This document shows, one piece after another, positions 54,649-56,669 of a stretch of 56,669 nt of DNA. The notes under the pieces were generated by a model that saw only the letters and a program-made list of their open reading frames with translations, ran no database searches and was not told the origin of the DNA. The stretch is from Candidatus Kuenenia stuttgartensis (lineage in GTDB: Bacteria; Planctomycetota; Planctomycetia; Planctomycetales; Planctomycetaceae): assembly GCA_945861465.1 (NCBI GenBank), contig CAMAVB010000012.1, forward strand, positions 1 to 56,669. Reading direction: 5' to 3'. Numbering within the stretch: the stretch's first letter is position 1; the number at the start of each line of letters is the position of its first letter. A program made the position numbers and the translations under genes.

Positions 54649-55938
54649 ATGAGCGCAGGCGAAGTGGACGACGCAGTGCGTCGTCGTTGTCTGGTTCTTG
54701 ATAAGCAACGTCTGGCAGACGTGGATGAAAAGCACGCGCGAGTCCGAAAGTTGCTGACTGCTGCCGGAGCCGATGCATTGCTGCTGCAGGATCACGCGAA
54801 CATCGCCTGGTTTACCGCCGGAGCAGATCCGGCGCGGTGTACTCCTGAAGGATGTCAGACGAGTCTTTTTGTCACCGATGACGCGCGGCTGTTTGCCACG
54901 AATGCCGTCGATTCCGCACAGTTGTTTGAACGGGAAGCATTTGGCCTGGGATTTCAGTTGAAGCAACGAGAGTGGTTTCAACCTCACGCCAAGCTGGTTG
55001 AGGATCTTTGCCGCGGTCGTAAAGTCATCAGCGATTCAGGCGTTGAGGGGACTCGCAGCGTGGCGCAGGACGTTGCTCGGTTGCGTCAGCCTCTCACGGA
55101 TCTGGAAGTGGATCGTATTCGCCGCCTGAGTAAGGTGCTGGTTCACGCCGTTGAAATCTCTGCAGGTCATATTCGACCGGGAGTCTCAGAAGCGTCCGTC
55201 GCCGGGGAACTCAGCAATCGGCTGATTCGACGTACGGTAACGCCCGTCCGCATTCAGGTTTGTGCTGATGGCCGAAACGTTCGCTACCGTCACTGGTCAT
55301 ACAGTGAAGACCCGATTGAATCGTATGCGACGGTTTCGTGTGTGGCCAAACGCTGGGGACTGCATGTTGCCGTCAGTCGGACGGTGTGCCTCAATCAGGT
55401 TCCGGAACAGTTGTGGGCAGCCCACCAGAAGGCCGTGCTGATGCATGCGACAGGCATCTACTTCTCAAGAACCGGTGAGCAATTGAAAGACATCTGGCCC
55501 AAGGTTCGCCGCATCTATGACAAGTTCGGCATGCCCACAGAATGGCAATTAGCGGACCAGGCAGAGATCATCGGTTACCGTGCGATGGAACATCAGCTCA
55601 CGCCGGATTCGGAGCACGAACTTGTGGCTCCGACCGCGATATACTGGCATCCCGGTGTCAATGCCGCGCTCATGGGTGATACCATTCTGGTGATGCCTGG
55701 CGGCTGCGAAATCGTGACTCGTTCTGCCGTGTGGCCGCAACTTCGCGTGCAGGTGAAACGCCATGATGTTTCCTGCTGCGGCCTGCTGTTGATTCAGCAT
55801 GAAAAGACTCAGGAAAAAAACCGCGACGACGAATTGGCGAAGACTCCGCCGCTCTTTGCCGGACTCCATCTCCCCGATGACGAATCCGATGGCTCGCGCA
55901 TGGATTCGATCTGGGAACTGGATATGACGGTGCACTAG
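54649..55938 (+). CDS. M24 (aminopeptidase P/creatinase)-fold protein with apparently lost metal site
   Basis: The 429-aa product has a creatinase N-terminal domain (~25-155; LLTAAGADALLLQDHANIAWFTAGAD) and a pita-bread domain (~165-400). The scaffold is recognisable (LTDLEVDRIRRLSKVLVHAVEIS, RPGVSEASVAGEL, YATVSCVAKRWGLHVAVSRTVCL, WAAHQKAV). The five canonical metal ligands seem replaced: the D-x-G...SD-x-T-R-T block reads SCVAKR...AVSRT, the GHG-x-G-x-x-x-H-E block reads YRAMEHQL, and the EPG block lacks its Glu. It is therefore probably not a metallopeptidase, perhaps a pseudo-enzyme or a binding protein. The TAG stop lies in the end of a palindromic element. Confidence 0.82.
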   Translation: MSAGEVDDAVRRRCLVLDKQRLADVDEKHARVRKLLTAAGADALLLQDHANIAWFTAGADPARCTPEGCQTSLFVTDDARLFATNAVDSAQLFEREAFGLGFQLKQREWFQPHAKLVEDLCRGRKVISDSGVEGTRSVAQDVARLRQPLTDLEVDRIRRLSKVLVHAVEISAGHIRPGVSEASVAGELSNRLIRRTVTPVRIQVCADGRNVRYRHWSYSEDPIESYATVSCVAKRWGLHVAVSRTVCLNQVPEQLWAAHQKAVLMHATGIYFSRTGEQLKDIWPKVRRIYDKFGMPTEWQLADQAEIIGYRAMEHQLTPDSEHELVAPTAIYWHPGVNAALMGDTILVMPGGCEIVTRSAVWPQLRVQVKRHDVSCCGLLLIQHEKTQEKNRDDELAKTPPLFAGLHLPDDESDGSRMDSIWELDMTVH

Positions 55939-56069
55939 TGCTCTGTCAAGGCTCAATTTTCGGGTACGACGGACTTCCAGTCCGTCGACAAAGGTTACCG
56001 CCGACGGACTGGAAGTCCGTCGTACAAATACAATTCAACCCCAACTTTAAAGGTTGACAGAGCACTAGT
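55934..56069. repeat. 136-bp element with 16-bp perfect TIRs and inner palindrome
   Basis: The terminal repeats ACTAGTGCTCTGTCAA (55934-55949) and TTGACAGAGCACTAGT (56054-56069) match perfectly. Inside, a 24-bp perfect inverted repeat starts GTACGACGGACTTCCAGTCC, and each arm is itself a hairpin (GACGGACTTCCAGTCCGTC). The TAG stop of the M24-fold gene (55936-55938) is inside the left TIR. It resembles the inner hairpins of the 15390-15502 element. Confidence 0.92.
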
Positions 56070-56313
56070 CGGTGTTTTGACGAAAGCGCGTCCGAGTATT
56101 CTGAACAATCCGTGCTGGATTAGATTCGGTCGTTTCAAATGTAGCCATCATCGCTCCGCGTGATGAGCCCGCATCGAAGCGCATACAAAAACCAGAAATG
56201 GTGGCTGTTGGTGCAACGAAATCGCGAGCAAGATTACGGTTAGTACGAGGGATCATATCACAGAGTGGCCTTGTTGTGGGCTCGTCACGGCGGAGCGTGA
56301 CGGCTACGTTGGC
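56070..56313. other. Intergenic region, nothing clear
   Basis: About 240 bp between the palindromic element and the end of the polymerase gene. A 63-codon minus-strand frame (56065-56256) shows no family resemblance and is not called. Confidence 0.4.
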
Positions 56314-56669
56314 TCAATCAAACAGCCCGTGCAGATACCAATTGCCGGATTGCAGTTCCCGGAAGATCCAGAGCTGGCCGCCGGATTCCATGATCGCCCG
56401 ATAGTAATCACGATGGCAGGGCTCATCGGTCCACCATGCCGTCTGAATGCGTTCGGGGCCATGCAGCTCAATGATTTGTTTTTGCTGCCCCAGGACCGGA
56501 ATTCGTGCAGGGGGGCGTCCGTCGTCGCCGCGACCGGCGATCTGCTGCGGAGTCGCGAGTAAGCGCAGTGGTCGTGGAAGTGTGCGCTCGATGTTGGGCA
56601 TTGCATCCGGATCTGGTTCCGTCAGCCGTTGCAGGATATGTTCAGACTGTCGAGCGTGAACCGTGGAAT
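56314..56669 (-). CDS. imuB: ImuB-like Y-family DNA polymerase, C-terminal part
   Basis: Only the last ~117 residues lie in the window; the N-terminus is beyond base 56669. Typical ImuB C-terminal features are LPRPLRLLATPQQI, ELHGPERIQTAWWTDEPCHRDYYRAIMESGGQLWIFRE and a final WYLHGLFD. ImuB is a catalytically inactive Y-family polymerase that bridges the beta clamp, ImuA and DnaE2 in SOS-linked mutagenesis. Neither catalytic domain nor neighbours ImuA/DnaE2 are visible, so the assignment rests on the C-terminal domain. If the full gene has active-site residues, it may be a different Y-family member. Confidence 0.82.
   Translation of the reverse strand, partial: STVHARQSEHILQRLTEPDPDAMPNIERTLPRPLRLLATPQQIAGRGDDGRPPARIPVLGQQKQIIELHGPERIQTAWWTDEPCHRDYYRAIMESGGQLWIFRELQSGNWYLHGLFD

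Noticed and set aside
56065-56256. 63-codon minus-strand frame after the M24-fold gene
   Set aside because: It starts and ends without ribosome-binding signal, overlaps the TIR of the element and shows no recognisable similarity.

Overview
The window is bacterial chromosome from a planctomycete (phylum Planctomycetota). The protein families point there consistently. There are two DUF1559 proteins, one with a prepilin leader. Three exported cytochrome proteins of the DUF1587/1595/1592/1588/1585 type are present, two of them followed by a DUF1552 Tat protein. There is also a very large PVC-type membrane-bound dehydrogenase with a haem site, an ASPIC/UnbV protein, a DUF4058 protein, an exported acidic protein with an LExRxLL-like N-terminus, and many Hanks/Exb-like signalling parts. 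No rRNA, tRNA or CRISPR array was seen.

Layout. 1-1.6 kb: the tail of an IS66 transposase, a cyclic-nucleotide-binding-domain protein and a GYD-domain protein. 1.6-6.8 kb: one giant TIR-NACHT-pentapeptide-WD40 protein (bacterial NLR-like) with 14 nearly identical 126-bp WD40 units. 6.8-7.5 kb: a gene-free stretch with two palindromes. 7.5-12.4 kb: a DUF1559 prepilin-like protein, a TPR + VCBS/UnbV protein and a small lipoprotein. 12.6-17 kb: a SEC-C protein, a Uma2-type nuclease and PabB. 17.3-28.6 kb: a co-directional cluster with a membrane-anchored protein, ExbB, ExbD, a Ser/Thr kinase fused to a second ExbD, a membrane-tethered PQQ-like propeller, a solute-binding-like protein with a TPR-like N-terminus and a secreted protein. 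29-38.1 kb: a Tat protein, a cytochrome/DUF1592 + DUF1552 pair, DUF4058, and a two-gene unit ending in a polytopic DUF1559 protein. 38.3-52.5 kb (minus strand): PVC dehydrogenase, a large DUF1592-type protein, the acidic exported protein, and a second DUF1592 + DUF1552 pair. 52.6-54.1 kb: a metallophosphoesterase overlapping a CDP-alcohol phosphatidyltransferase. 54.6-56.7 kb: a divergent M24-fold protein and the C-terminus of an ImuB-like Y-family polymerase.

Two candidate systems stand out. One is the NLR-like protein, whose WD40 units differ almost only at a few codons. This is the pattern known from fungal HET-E/HET-D NACHT-WD40 proteins and suggests a fast-evolving recognition surface. 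The other is the 17-29 kb cluster, where a complete Hanks kinase sits on the cytoplasmic end of an ExbD subunit next to ExbB and a stand-alone ExbD. It could be a proton-motive-force-linked envelope complex with built-in kinase output.

A third theme is short palindromic, non-coding mobile-like repeats. They are unusually often placed exactly at stop codons (14482, 19534, 11887, 55938, 50206). In two cases they are inserted in frame inside proteins; a 27-bp arm encoding GERQGVSPP is shared by the NLR-like gene and the PVC dehydrogenase gene.

All functional calls come from reading motifs and family resemblance by eye; no database search was run.
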